DNA from: Clostridia bacterium
Lineage (GTDB): Bacteria; Bacillota; Clostridia; Oscillospirales; Acutalibacteraceae
Assembly (NCBI GenBank): GCA_017396515.1
Contig: JAFQLV010000081.1
Span: 1-45,296 of the forward strand
DNA length: 45,296 bases
Reading direction: 5' to 3'
The position numbers and the translations under genes were made by a program. The notes beneath the pieces were generated by a model that was not told where the DNA came from, did no database searches, and saw only the letters and a list, made by a program, of their open reading frames with translations. Position 1 is the first letter of the stretch. Each line of letters starts with the position of its first letter. Below are positions 24,846 through 32,845 of the stretch, piece after piece.

Positions 24846-26228
24846 ATGAAAAAACTCATCAAAAACGGCACCGTAGTATTTGAACACGAGGAAAAAAAGG
24901 TTGACCTTCTTATTGACGGCGAAAAGATTTCTGCCATACTTGCCCCCGGGTCTTATGAGGGCGAGGCTGAAATTATTGATGCCGAGGGACTTTATGTTAT
25001 GCCGGGCACCATAGACCCCCATATGCACTTAGGTCTTTATAAGCCTTTAGGCGATGCCTTCAGATATGACACACCCCGTCAGGCTGTGGGCGGTCTGACA
25101 ACCCTTATCAATTATCACAGAGGCAAGGGCAACTACTTTGAGACTGTCAGAGAAGCAATTGATGACGGTGAAAACAATTCTCTTGTGGACTTTGCCATTT
25201 CCTTGGGCCTTTGTGCCAAGGTTCATCTGACACAGATTGAAGGCTATATTCAGGAATTAGGCATCACCTCCTTCAAATTCTTCTTTGATAAGCAGGATAT
25301 AGCACATCTTTTTTACGATATTCCAAAAGAGGAGGCTCTCACTCTTGATAAGGCTGACCTTTACTATATCTTAAAGCAGCTTCGTGAGATTTCTCCCAAG
25401 CTTCTGCTTTGCGTTCACTGTGAGGACCCGGATGTTTTCCGCGCCCTTGAAAGAGAACTCAGGGAAAAGGATATTGACAGATACTCCCTTGCTAATTTCG
25501 GCAAAACAAGACCAACCTTTGTTGAAACAGCCTGTGTTGCCGATTCAATGTGGATAAACAGCGTTGTTGACGGCAATATGTATGTTGTGCACACAGCGGC
25601 AGGCAGCACTGTTGAAATGTATGAGACTCTCAAGGCAAAATTCGGCGGCAATGTAACTCTCGAAACCTGCCCTCAGTATCTCACTCTTACAGACGAAGCC
25701 GAGGCAGGTCTGCTTGCCAAGGTCAATCCGCCCCTTCACGCACAGTCTGATATCGAAGCACTGTGGGAGGGTATAAGAAACGGCAGTGTCAAAACTATGG
25801 GCACAGATAATGTACCTGTAGACAAGGCAAAGAAGTACGAAAGAGGCGACGACATCTGGGGCGTTTATGTGGGCTTCGGCGGACCGGGTATGATATTGCC
25901 CGTGCTTCTCAGTGAAGGCTATCACAAGAGAAATATTCCTCTGCACACGCTGTCTCAGGTTAACAGTATAAACACGGCAAGAATTTTCGGCCTTGAAAGC
26001 AAGGGCGAAATAGCAATCGGCAAGGATGCCGACCTTGCAATTGTTGACCTCGACCTTGAACGCACAATAACACCTGAGCTTTTCGGCTACAGCGACTTCT
26101 CAATTTATGAGGGCATGACCTTCAAAGGCTGGCCGAAGTACACCATAAGCCGCGGTGAGGTCATTCAGAAAGACGGTGTTATCACTGCTGAGTGCGGCAG
26201 AGGTAAGTATATCAGAAGAACGGTTTAA
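24846..26228 (+). CDS. Dihydropyrimidinase / hydantoinase-type amidohydrolase
   Basis: The 460-residue cyclic amidohydrolase opens hydantoin- or dihydropyrimidine-like rings to N-carbamoyl products. The binuclear metal set is intact: His-x-His in PGTIDPHMHLG (near 57), the Lys to be carbamylated in ITSFKFFF (near 143), His in CVHCED, His in YVVHTAAGS and Asp in MGTDNVPVD. The downstream block KKYERGDDIWGVYVGFGGPG replaces the usual DFWKIP loop. Dihydroorotase and allantoinase are possible alternatives, but no pyr or all genes are near. AAGGAGG precedes the start. The product of such an enzyme would suit the upstream carbamoyl amidase. Confidence 0.85.
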   Translation: MKKLIKNGTVVFEHEEKKVDLLIDGEKISAILAPGSYEGEAEIIDAEGLYVMPGTIDPHMHLGLYKPLGDAFRYDTPRQAVGGLTTLINYHRGKGNYFETVREAIDDGENNSLVDFAISLGLCAKVHLTQIEGYIQELGITSFKFFFDKQDIAHLFYDIPKEEALTLDKADLYYILKQLREISPKLLLCVHCEDPDVFRALERELREKDIDRYSLANFGKTRPTFVETACVADSMWINSVVDGNMYVVHTAAGSTVEMYETLKAKFGGNVTLETCPQYLTLTDEAEAGLLAKVNPPLHAQSDIEALWEGIRNGSVKTMGTDNVPVDKAKKYERGDDIWGVYVGFGGPGMILPVLLSEGYHKRNIPLHTLSQVNSINTARIFGLESKGEIAIGKDADLAIVDLDLERTITPELFGYSDFSIYEGMTFKGWPKYTISRGEVIQKDGVITAECGRGKYIRRTV

Positions 26229-26239
26229 TACACATTTTG

Positions 26240-26282
26240 TTGCAGTTCGCAGGCTTAAAGGCTTGGGGACTGCAATTTTTTT
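26240..26282 (+). terminator. Intrinsic terminator after the hydantoinase gene
   Basis: TTGCAGT (from 26240) pairs with ACTGCAA, followed by seven T residues; the inner AGGCTTAAAGGCTT part is a loop. Confidence 0.8.
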
Positions 26283-26318
26283 GTTTTATTGTATTTTGTT
26301 AAAATTAATGCAAAAATA

Positions 26319-26347
26319 TTGCTTTTAGGGTGTGGCTGTGATAAAAT
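26319..26347 (+). promoter_or_regulatory. Candidate promoter of the MmgE/PrpD gene
   Basis: TTGCTT (26319-26324), a 17-base spacer and TAAAAT (26342-26347). Confidence 0.5.
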
Positions 26348-26386
26348 TAAAAATGGTGTATTTTGCGATGAAAGGTAAAGAACGAA

Positions 26387-27745
26387 ATGATACACGCAAC
26401 AAAAATTTTAAGCGAATTTGCATATAAGCTGAAATATGAGGATTTGCCGTCGGAAGTGACACAGACCACCAAAAAATATATTGCGGACTATTATGCCGCT
26501 GCTTTTGCAGGCATTAAGGTCAACAGGCAGTTTAACGATGCTGTGGGTGAGGTTATTCTCGATATGGGCGGAAAAGCTGAGTGTGATTTCATCTTTTCGT
26601 CAGAGCGTATTCCTGCACCTAATGCGGCATTTATGAGTGCCTGCTATGCACACGGTGCAGATATGGATGACGGCAACCGTAAGGCGATGGGCCATGTGGG
26701 CGCCCATGTTATTTCAGCTGTGCTGACACTTGCACAGACTCTTCCCGTCAGCGGCAAGGATATAATCACCGCAATTAATGTGGGCTATGAGGTCTATAAC
26801 AGAGTTGCTGCGGCAGTTCAGCCGGGGCTTGTGCACAGAGGCTTTCATTCCACGGGTACTGCGGGAGCAATTGCCTGCGGTGCGGCATCTGCGAAGCTTA
26901 TGGGTATGGACGAAGAGGGTATATATAACACCATGGCTCTGTCGGCAATTCAGGCAAGCGGACTTATTATCATTGCCGAAAGCGGTCAGTGCTGTAAGCC
27001 GATAAACCCTGCCAATGCGGCAAAAACAGGCATAATATCTGCAAGGATTGTTGCCAAGGGCATAAAAAGCTCAATTTATCCTCTTGAGAGCAAAAAAGGC
27101 TTTTTCCACGCTATGAGCGATGAAGTTGATGAAGAAATGATAACTCAGGGCCTTGGCGAGGTCTTCACGGTCTGCGAAAGCTATATGAAGCCGTATCCCT
27201 CATGCAGACACACTCACTGCGGTATAGAGTGTGCACTTGATATAAGACAGAGACTGCCTGAAAAAGCGGTCATAAAAGAGGTCAGGGTTTATATTTATAA
27301 AAACGCAATAGATATTGCAGGTCAGATTAAGGTGCCGCAGGTGAGCGACGATGCCAAGTTTTCCGTTCACTATTCTTTGGCTGCGGCTCTGCTCAGAGGA
27401 CATTTCAATCTCAGTGACCTTGATATTTCTCATATGGATGATGAGCTGCTCAGAATAATTTCCTGCACGAGGCTGATTGATGACCCGTCAATGGAAAACC
27501 GTGATGAGGGCATAAGAGGCTGCAGAGTGGTTGTCCTTCTCAGTGACGGCAGTGAATATGAAAAGACAGTGCTCATTCCCTTGGGTGATGCAGCAAAGCC
27601 CCTTTCATGGCAGGATATAAGAGAAAAGCTGCACGGCTGCAGCGAAGGTCTATTAAGTGAAAATCAGCAGGACAGACTTATGGAAAATATTCTGTCACTT
27701 GAAAAAGCTGAAAGCATAAAAACAATTAACCTTTACAGTGTGTGA
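26387..27745 (+). CDS. MmgE/PrpD family protein
   Basis: The 452-residue protein belongs to the MmgE/PrpD superfamily (2-methylcitrate dehydratase, cis-aconitate decarboxylase, iminodisuccinate epimerase). Blocks seen are NAAFMSACYAHGADMDDGNR near 85, the GRKxHxGxH-like HVGAHVISAVLTLAQ near 105, HSTGTAGAIACGAASAKLMG near 160, then SYMKPYPSCRHTHCGIECAL near 265. The family does not need cofactors. No prpB or prpC is nearby, so methylcitrate dehydratase is not supported; proximity to the ureide cluster suggests another hydroxy- or amino-acid dehydration. It has its own promoter and is separated from the hydantoinase by a terminator. Confidence 0.85.
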   Translation: MIHATKILSEFAYKLKYEDLPSEVTQTTKKYIADYYAAAFAGIKVNRQFNDAVGEVILDMGGKAECDFIFSSERIPAPNAAFMSACYAHGADMDDGNRKAMGHVGAHVISAVLTLAQTLPVSGKDIITAINVGYEVYNRVAAAVQPGLVHRGFHSTGTAGAIACGAASAKLMGMDEEGIYNTMALSAIQASGLIIIAESGQCCKPINPANAAKTGIISARIVAKGIKSSIYPLESKKGFFHAMSDEVDEEMITQGLGEVFTVCESYMKPYPSCRHTHCGIECALDIRQRLPEKAVIKEVRVYIYKNAIDIAGQIKVPQVSDDAKFSVHYSLAAALLRGHFNLSDLDISHMDDELLRIISCTRLIDDPSMENRDEGIRGCRVVVLLSDGSEYEKTVLIPLGDAAKPLSWQDIREKLHGCSEGLLSENQQDRLMENILSLEKAESIKTINLYSV

Positions 27746-27774
27746 TAAAGTGAAAAAACAGGAGGAAGACGAAA

Positions 27775-29235
27775 ATGGAATCAATTGTTTCTGCATTGGC
27801 AAGGTACGCCGAAGAAAGACCTGACAGGGTAGCTGTTATTGCCAACGATAACAAAATTACCTACGGTGAGCTCTGGAAAGAGGTTCAGGGCTTTGCTTCA
27901 TACATCAGCTCTTTCGGTTTTGAAAAAGGCTCAAGAATTATTGTAAAATCCGACTCGGATATATGGTTTGCCGTTTCATGCATGGCAATACATCTCAGCG
28001 GAAACACTCATGTGCCCCTTGAAAAGACAATAGGTGTGGGCGGCCTTGAGGATGTTGCCTCACAGCTGAGTGCTTCAATGGTGATTTCAAATATAGAGGC
28101 AAAGGGTGATTTTACCCTTGTTGATTCGGCTCAGGTGCGTGAGCTGGGCAAAAAGAATTACAGTGACAGTCTGAGCTTTGATTTCCCCACAAGGGATATG
28201 ACCTGCGACATTATGTTCACCACAGGCACAACAGGCAAGTCAAAGGGCGTTGCCGTGTCACACAGAGCCGTAGTTGCAGTTTCTGAAAATGTTCAGTACG
28301 GCGCGGGCATAATTGAGGATAATGTCTATCTTGTTCCCGCCCCCATAAATCACGCTTCAGCTATAAGAAAGCTTTATGTGAGCATTCTCACCGGCACAAC
28401 GGTTGTGCTGCTTGACGGCTTCAAGGATATCAGAAAATTCTATAAATGTATTGAGGATTACGGTGTAACCTCAATTCTTATGCCCCCTGCGGCAGTAAGA
28501 ATGCTGCTTCTTCTTTCAAAGAAACAGCTTGCAAAATATTCCTCACAGCTTCATCATATTCATACAGGCTCAGCAGCCTTTCCTGAGGCTGATAAGGAAA
28601 CACTCTGTCAGATTTTGCCTGAGACAAAGCTCTATTTTGCCTATGGCTCGTCTGAGGCAGGCTGTGTGAGTATGTTTGACTATTCACAGCATAAGGGCCT
28701 TATCAGCTGTGTGGGCAAGCCCAATAAAAATGCCCGCATATTTATTGTAGATGATGAGCGCAAGGAAATTAAATCCTCAAAGACCAACCAGGGACTTATA
28801 GCCATAAGCGGTGATATGACAATGCAGGGCTATTATAACGAGCCTGAGCTTACAAAGGAGGTTCTCGTTGACGGTGTGGTTTACACCAACGATATGGGCT
28901 ATATTGACGAGGAGGGCTTCGTTTATATGCTGGGCAGACGCGGTGATGTCATAAGCATAGGCGGCCTTAAAATTGCTCCCACTGAGGTTGAAAATATTGT
29001 GCTTCGATTCCCGGGAATTGCAGAGTGTGCCTGCTTTGCCGTTGAGGACAGAATGGGCGGCTGTGTTCCTAAGCTTAATATAGTTGAGCAGAAGGGTGCA
29101 GATGTTGACATAACAGAGCTGAAAAAGTTTATGGCTCAGTATCTTGAAGCCTTTAAGGTGCCCAAGCTTGTTGAAAAGACAGAGGAAATTCCCAAAACAG
29201 CTAACGGTAAAATTAACCGTAAGGTGCTTAAATGA
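27775..29235 (+). CDS. Acyl-adenylating enzyme (AMP-binding, ANL superfamily) of a Dlt-like operon
   Basis: The 486-residue enzyme activates a carboxylate with ATP and probably loads it on the carrier protein encoded next. ANL motifs are IMFTTGTTGKSKGVAVSH (P-loop, about 147-164), YGSSEAG near 283, TNDMGYIDEEGFVYMLGRRG near 373 and the C-terminal KTANGKINRK with the catalytic Lys. It resembles medium/long-chain or aryl acyl-CoA ligases more than D-alanine-specific DltA, and none of the DltA-typical spacing is evident to me. The gap of 29 bases after the MmgE/PrpD gene holds CAGGAGG. The acyl group is unknown. Confidence 0.82.
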   Translation: MESIVSALARYAEERPDRVAVIANDNKITYGELWKEVQGFASYISSFGFEKGSRIIVKSDSDIWFAVSCMAIHLSGNTHVPLEKTIGVGGLEDVASQLSASMVISNIEAKGDFTLVDSAQVRELGKKNYSDSLSFDFPTRDMTCDIMFTTGTTGKSKGVAVSHRAVVAVSENVQYGAGIIEDNVYLVPAPINHASAIRKLYVSILTGTTVVLLDGFKDIRKFYKCIEDYGVTSILMPPAAVRMLLLLSKKQLAKYSSQLHHIHTGSAAFPEADKETLCQILPETKLYFAYGSSEAGCVSMFDYSQHKGLISCVGKPNKNARIFIVDDERKEIKSSKTNQGLIAISGDMTMQGYYNEPELTKEVLVDGVVYTNDMGYIDEEGFVYMLGRRGDVISIGGLKIAPTEVENIVLRFPGIAECACFAVEDRMGGCVPKLNIVEQKGADVDITELKKFMAQYLEAFKVPKLVEKTEEIPKTANGKINRKVLK

Positions 29236-29313
29236 GTCACACTATTGACAATATCGAAAATATAATATAAACTATAAGAATACAGATTAAGTAAAAATTT
29301 TAAGAGGTGCAAA

Positions 29314-29544
29314 ATGGAAAAGTTACTTGAAATACTTCAGCAAATCAGAAGTGATATCGATTTTGAAAAGGAAACAACACTCGTTGACGACGGTGTGCTT
29401 GATTCATTTGACATTGTTTCAATTGTCAGTGAGCTCACAATGGAATATGACATTGATATTTCAATTGATGATATGACTGCAGAAAACTTCAACAGTGCTG
29501 CAGCAATGCACGAAATGATTCTCAGAATTCAGGACGAGGACTGA
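29314..29544 (+). CDS. Acyl carrier protein (DltC-like)
   Basis: This acidic 76-residue protein has the carrier fold. The phosphopantetheine serine is Ser31 in GVLDSFDIVSIV, followed by EYDIDISIDDMTAENFNSA for helices III and IV. It would accept the acyl group from the ligase upstream and present it to the MBOAT protein. It starts 78 bases after the ligase with AAGAGGTG; TTGACA at 29246 may begin an internal promoter, but its -10 is weak. Confidence 0.88.
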   Translation: MEKLLEILQQIRSDIDFEKETTLVDDGVLDSFDIVSIVSELTMEYDIDISIDDMTAENFNSAAAMHEMILRIQDED

Positions 29545-29557
29545 TAAAAATTTACCG

Positions 29558-29584
29558 TAAGCAGCTTTATGAAACAGCTGCTTA
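29558..29584 (+). other. Intra-operon hairpin after the carrier-protein gene
   Basis: TAAGCAGCT (29558-29566) pairs with AGCTGCTTA (29576-29584) and is not followed by a U-run. It may protect the 3' end of the short carrier mRNA and so set protein ratios. Confidence 0.45.
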
Positions 29585-29606
29585 TGTGTGTTAAGGAGTA
29601 AAAATT

Positions 29607-31217
29607 ATGGCTTATACGTCATTGGGATTTCTGGCGTTTTTAGGGATTGTTATATTGGTTTACTACCTTGTGCCTAAAAAATATCAGTGGGCAGTGCTGC
29701 TCACCGCAAGCTATATCTTCTATCTTTTCAGCGGTGTGGCTCAGCTTGCCTTTATTCTCGGCACAACTGCGGTGACATATTTTGCAGCCCTGCTTATGCA
29801 AAAAAAGAGGGATGCCTATAAGGCAGAGCTTGCGGCAATAGGCCCCGAAATAACAAGAGAACAAAAGCAGGAGCTTAAAAAAGCAGTGGGCAACAAAATC
29901 CGCAGGGTGCAGTTTGCCAGTGTTATTGCAGTGCTGCTTGTGCTTGCAATTGTTAAATATCTCAACTTTGCAATTGAGAGCACTAACACAGTTTTTAATG
30001 TGCTGAATATTGACGTTTACCTGTCACCTGTTGAAAAGATGATAGTTCCCCTGGGTATTTCATTTTATTCATTTCAGGCTATGGGTTATCTTATTGATAT
30101 CGGCAGAGGCAGATATGCCGCTGAAAAGCATTTCGGCAGGCTTGCACTTTTCCTGTCATTCTTCCCCACAATTGTGCAGGGACCTATCAACCGTTACGGC
30201 GATTTAGGTGTGCAGTTTAATAAAGAGCACAGCTTCGATTATGATAACCTGAAATACGGTGCTCAGCTTATGCTCTGGGGCTTCTTTAAAAAGATGGTTA
30301 TTGCTGACCGCGCAGCTCCTGCTGTTGCTGCAATTTTCAGTGAGAACTATGCTGATTATAACGGTTCGGTTTATTTCTTCGGTATGCTTATGTATGCCCT
30401 TCAGATCTACGGTGACTTCTCGGGCGGTATTGATATTGCACGAGGTGCCGCACAGACTCTCGGCTTTAATCTGCCGCAGAACTTTGAGAGACCCTATTTC
30501 TCAACGAGCGTTGCAGATTATTGGAGAAGATGGCATGCCACTCTCGGTGCATGGATGCGTGAATATGTGTTCTATCCCGTTATGCTCTCAAAGCCGCTGA
30601 CAAAAATCAGCAAGGCACTGAGAAAGGCAGGCAAGGCTAAGCTTGCAAAGCTGGTACCCTCAGTAGTAACACCCTTTGTGGTTTTCTTCCTTATAGGTAT
30701 ATGGCACGGTGCTAACTGGAAATATGTTGCTTTCGGCTTATATAATGCCACAATAGTTGCAGGCAGTGTTGCTCTTGCACCTGTTTTCAAAAAAACTATT
30801 GAAAAGCTTCATATAAACACTGAAGCCTTCAGCTGGAAGCTCTTTACAATAGTGCGCACCTTCCTTGTGCTGGGCATTTCAAAGATACTTGTCAAGTCAC
30901 CGGGGCTTAAGGCTGCACTTCATATAATAAAGAGTATTTTCACTGAGGTTGATTTAGATTTTGTTTTCGGACTTGACGGAAAGATTTTCACCTTCGGCAT
31001 TGACGAGAAGAATATGTTTGTGCTCTTTGTTGCAGTGCTGATTCTTTTTGGTGTCAGCGTGCTGCAGGAAAACGGCATGAAGATGCGCGAGACTCTGGCA
31101 AAGCAGAATATAGCTTTCCGTTGGGCAGTGTATTTTATAGCCTTGATATTTGTGCTTGTTTTCGGTGTTTACGGCCCTGCCTATAATGCTGCAGACTTTA
31201 TCTACGGGGCTTATTAA
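29607..31217 (+). CDS. MBOAT-family O-acyltransferase (DltB/AlgI-like)
   Basis: The 536-residue membrane protein with about eleven spans transfers an acyl group across the membrane to a surface polymer or glycan. MBOAT marks are PLGISFYSFQAMGYLIDI near 148, the DFSGGIDIARG block near 272, SVADYWRRWHATLGAWMREY with His310 and IGIWHGANWKY with catalytic His367. The start ATG 29607 follows AAGGAG. Between an acyl carrier and an SGNH-like gene it resembles DltB in teichoic-acid D-alanylation or AlgI in alginate acetylation. Acceptor unknown. Confidence 0.9.
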   Translation: MAYTSLGFLAFLGIVILVYYLVPKKYQWAVLLTASYIFYLFSGVAQLAFILGTTAVTYFAALLMQKKRDAYKAELAAIGPEITREQKQELKKAVGNKIRRVQFASVIAVLLVLAIVKYLNFAIESTNTVFNVLNIDVYLSPVEKMIVPLGISFYSFQAMGYLIDIGRGRYAAEKHFGRLALFLSFFPTIVQGPINRYGDLGVQFNKEHSFDYDNLKYGAQLMLWGFFKKMVIADRAAPAVAAIFSENYADYNGSVYFFGMLMYALQIYGDFSGGIDIARGAAQTLGFNLPQNFERPYFSTSVADYWRRWHATLGAWMREYVFYPVMLSKPLTKISKALRKAGKAKLAKLVPSVVTPFVVFFLIGIWHGANWKYVAFGLYNATIVAGSVALAPVFKKTIEKLHINTEAFSWKLFTIVRTFLVLGISKILVKSPGLKAALHIIKSIFTEVDLDFVFGLDGKIFTFGIDEKNMFVLFVAVLILFGVSVLQENGMKMRETLAKQNIAFRWAVYFIALIFVLVFGVYGPAYNAADFIYGAY

Positions 31218-31232
31218 GGGAGGAATAAAACT

Positions 31233-32288
31233 ATGAAAAATAAAAAGTTAGTTCGCTCTCTTGTTTTTGCGGTGCTTGTTTTTGCACTTATACTCACTCT
31301 TTGCGATTTATTCGAATACGGCAATGACCACGCCTCACAAAGAATTGAGACCTATCAGCAGCTGGAAAAAAACACGGTTGATGCTGTTTTTGTCGGTACC
31401 AGCGGTATGGACAGATATTGGATAGGCCCCAAAGCTTTTGAAGAAAATGGTATAACGGCATATTCCCTTTCAACTGAGGCAATGCCCACATGGCTTTTAA
31501 AGAGTATGCTCATTGAGGCAACGGACAACCAGTCGCCCAAGCTTGCTATAATAGATATGCGTTCCTTTATGCTCAGCTATGACGGCGGTGAAATCAACGA
31601 TGTACGCTCAAGAAGAGTTATCGATGTGCTCGATTTCTTCTCATACAGCAGGCTTAACGCAATCCACAGGACTCTCAAGGTACTGAGCAAATGGGACGAC
31701 GACACCTCACGCTTTGATATGTCTTTCTTCTTCTCGTTTATAAGGTACCACAGCCTCTGGGAGGAGGAAAGCTTCAGCTTTGACGAGCTTAAGGACCCCG
31801 AGTCGAAATATATGGGCTTTTATGTGCATGAAAATCTCTCAATAGCTCCCATCAGCAAAATAGGTGCAGATGTGACCACTCAGGAGAGAGAGCCTCTTGA
31901 CCCGCTTTGTGAGCAGCAGCTCTATGAGCTTCTTGACTATGTTGCAAAGCAGGACTATGAGGTGCTTTTCCTTGACACACCCCATTGCTATAATGAGCTT
32001 GAGGCAAAGCGTATGAACACCTTGTGCGACATTCTTGACGAGGAAGGTGTCAGCTACTTCGTGCCCGGTGTAGACAGAGAGTTATATGACCTTGAGACTG
32101 ATTTTTATAACGACGGCCATGTAAACTATTACGGTGCCGAGAAGTTCACTGAGATGTTTGCCGAATATCTCACCGAAAACTATGACCTGCCTGACCGCAG
32201 AGGCGACGAGGACTGCGACGATTGGGTAGGGGTATATGATGTAATCAAAGCTCAGATTAAGAAATTTGAGCAAGCCGCAGAAAAATGA
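31233..32288 (+). CDS. Membrane-anchored SGNH/DltD-like acyltransfer partner
   Basis: The 351-residue protein has an N-terminal membrane anchor (residues about 7-25) and an extracellular body. FVGTSGMDRYW (Ser57) looks like the SGNH block I nucleophile, and NDGHVNYYGAEKF (Asp294, His296) looks like the block V Asp-x-His pair, as in DltD and AlgJ/AlgX-type proteins. It begins 16 bases after the MBOAT stop and closes the operon. It probably takes the acyl group from the MBOAT enzyme and delivers it to the final acceptor, or edits wrong acylation. Overall similarity to true DltD appears distant. Confidence 0.75.
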   Translation: MKNKKLVRSLVFAVLVFALILTLCDLFEYGNDHASQRIETYQQLEKNTVDAVFVGTSGMDRYWIGPKAFEENGITAYSLSTEAMPTWLLKSMLIEATDNQSPKLAIIDMRSFMLSYDGGEINDVRSRRVIDVLDFFSYSRLNAIHRTLKVLSKWDDDTSRFDMSFFFSFIRYHSLWEEESFSFDELKDPESKYMGFYVHENLSIAPISKIGADVTTQEREPLDPLCEQQLYELLDYVAKQDYEVLFLDTPHCYNELEAKRMNTLCDILDEEGVSYFVPGVDRELYDLETDFYNDGHVNYYGAEKFTEMFAEYLTENYDLPDRRGDEDCDDWVGVYDVIKAQIKKFEQAAEK

Positions 32289-32308
32289 TTTAAAATGTAC
32301 GCGAGAAA

Positions 32309-32335
32309 GGGGAGTGCCTTGTGAAGGTGCTCCCC
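32309..32335 (+). terminator. Hairpin after the acylation operon
   Basis: GGGGAGTGCCTT pairs with AAGGTGCTCCCC around a GTG loop, followed by a U-rich ATTGTTATTCTTTT stretch. Confidence 0.6.
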
Positions 32336-32363
32336 GCCATTGTTATTCTTTTATAATGCAAAC

Positions 32364-32404
32364 GTAAGGACACGGCGTGCTGTGTCCTTACAATTTTTCT
32401 TTTT
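32364..32404 (+). terminator. Intrinsic terminator after the acylation operon
   Basis: GTAAGGACAC (32364-32373) pairs with GTGTCCTTAC (32382-32391), followed by AATTTTTCTTTTT. The T-run overlaps the first 65-base direct repeat. Confidence 0.8.
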
Positions 32405-32462
32405 ACATTTTCCTTGCAAATATCTTTAAAAATTATCGATATAAATATTGACGAAAAATGCA
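32398..32462 (+). repeat. 65-base direct repeat, copy 1
   Basis: This copy differs from 32841-32906 by one substitution and one added A. It carries the -35 element TTGACG of the peptide promoter at 32448. Together the copies bracket toxin-antitoxin-like locus 2. Confidence 0.85.
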
Positions 32463-32476
32463 ACTTATGCTATCCT
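32448..32476 (+). promoter_or_regulatory. Promoter of the 20-residue peptide mRNA (locus 2)
   Basis: TTGACG (32448-32453), a 17-base spacer and TATCCT (32471-32476). The leader of about 119 nt contains a CTACT/GGTAG hairpin followed by GGCGGCAGTC (32498-32525) and a strong AGTCTTT/AAAGAGACT hairpin before the ribosome site. Confidence 0.65.
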
Positions 32477-32601
32477 ACCTATGAGCTTATGCTCCTTGGA
32501 ACTACTCAGAACGGTAGGCGGCAGTCTTTTTGCAAAGAGACTGAGACTCTTTGATTACATAGAAACCCGTAAGGGAATTTGTATCAAAAGAGGTGATTAC
32601 T

Positions 32602-32664
32602 ATGACAGAGGCAACTCTTGTTTTAGTTATCATTTTCTTATTAGTGCTTTTAATTAAGGACTAA
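32602..32664 (+). CDS. 20-residue hydrophobic peptide, putative type I toxin (locus 2)
   Basis: This ORF starts at ATG 32602 behind AGAGGTGAT and encodes MTEA, a hydrophobic run (TLVLVIIFLLVLL) and IKD. It is a single predicted membrane span with charged ends, shorter than the locus 1 peptide. Its own promoter, a structured leader and a convergent small RNA ending just past its stop codon give the layout of a type I toxin gene. Sequence similarity to the locus 1 peptide is limited to hydrophobicity and the K-D ending; the RNAs are more alike than the peptides. Confidence 0.65.
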   Translation: MTEATLVLVIIFLLVLLIKD

Positions 32665-32668
32665 ACAT

Positions 32669-32763
32669 AAAGAAAACAACCGCCTAAAATGCTGAATAGG
32701 GCGGTTGTTTTCTATAACCTACTTATTCGGACTGCCGCTTATCGGGTAGTTCCTTGTTCTTAC
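32669..32763 (-). ncRNA. Putative antitoxin RNA of locus 2
   Basis: About 95 nt are predicted between the consensus promoter (32798-32770) and the terminator (32713-32671). The 5' region GTAAGA, CTACCCGATAAGCGG corresponds to GTAAGA, CTACCGATAAACGG in the locus 1 RNA, with the same order and nearly the same spacing. Segment 32753-32729 can form an imperfect hairpin with a GATAA-type loop. No ORF is evident. The role as antitoxin is inferred from the arrangement. Confidence 0.65.
32671..32713. terminator. Bidirectional terminator shared by peptide mRNA and small RNA (locus 2)
   Basis: AGAAAACAACCGCCT (32671-32685) pairs with AGGGCGGTTGTTTTCT (32698-32713). As in locus 1, AACCGCC/GGCGGTT is at the core, and each arm gives a U-rich run to one strand. 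Confidence 0.8.
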
Positions 32764-32769
32764 AGTTAT

Positions 32770-32798
32770 ATTATATACCCGTTGCCGCTTGTTGTCAA
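32770..32798 (-). promoter_or_regulatory. Strong promoter of the locus 2 small RNA
   Basis: On the minus strand TTGACA (32798-32793), a 17-base spacer and TATAAT (32775-32770), both perfect, with GTATATAAT context as in locus 1. Confidence 0.85.
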
Positions 32799-32813
32799 GC
32801 GTTTTTGTTTTTT

Positions 32814-32845
32814 GCCTTCTCCTATGGTAGGGGAAGGCCTTCTTT
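32814..32845 (+). repeat. GCCTTCTCC/GGGGAAGGC palindrome with T-run
   Basis: This imperfect palindrome resembles the CCTTCCCC/GGGGAAGG part of the element at 14.2 kb. With CTTCTTTTT after it, it may also terminate plus-strand transcripts before the giant gene. Confidence 0.5.

Noticed and set aside
26387..27745. 2-methylcitrate dehydratase prpD
   Set aside because: No prpB or prpC and no propionate genes nearby; the superfamily has several other activities.
27775..28500. Calling the ligase DltA (D-alanine-specific)
   Set aside because: Gene order fits Dlt, but the protein resembles general acyl-CoA ligases and I see no D-alanine-specific feature.
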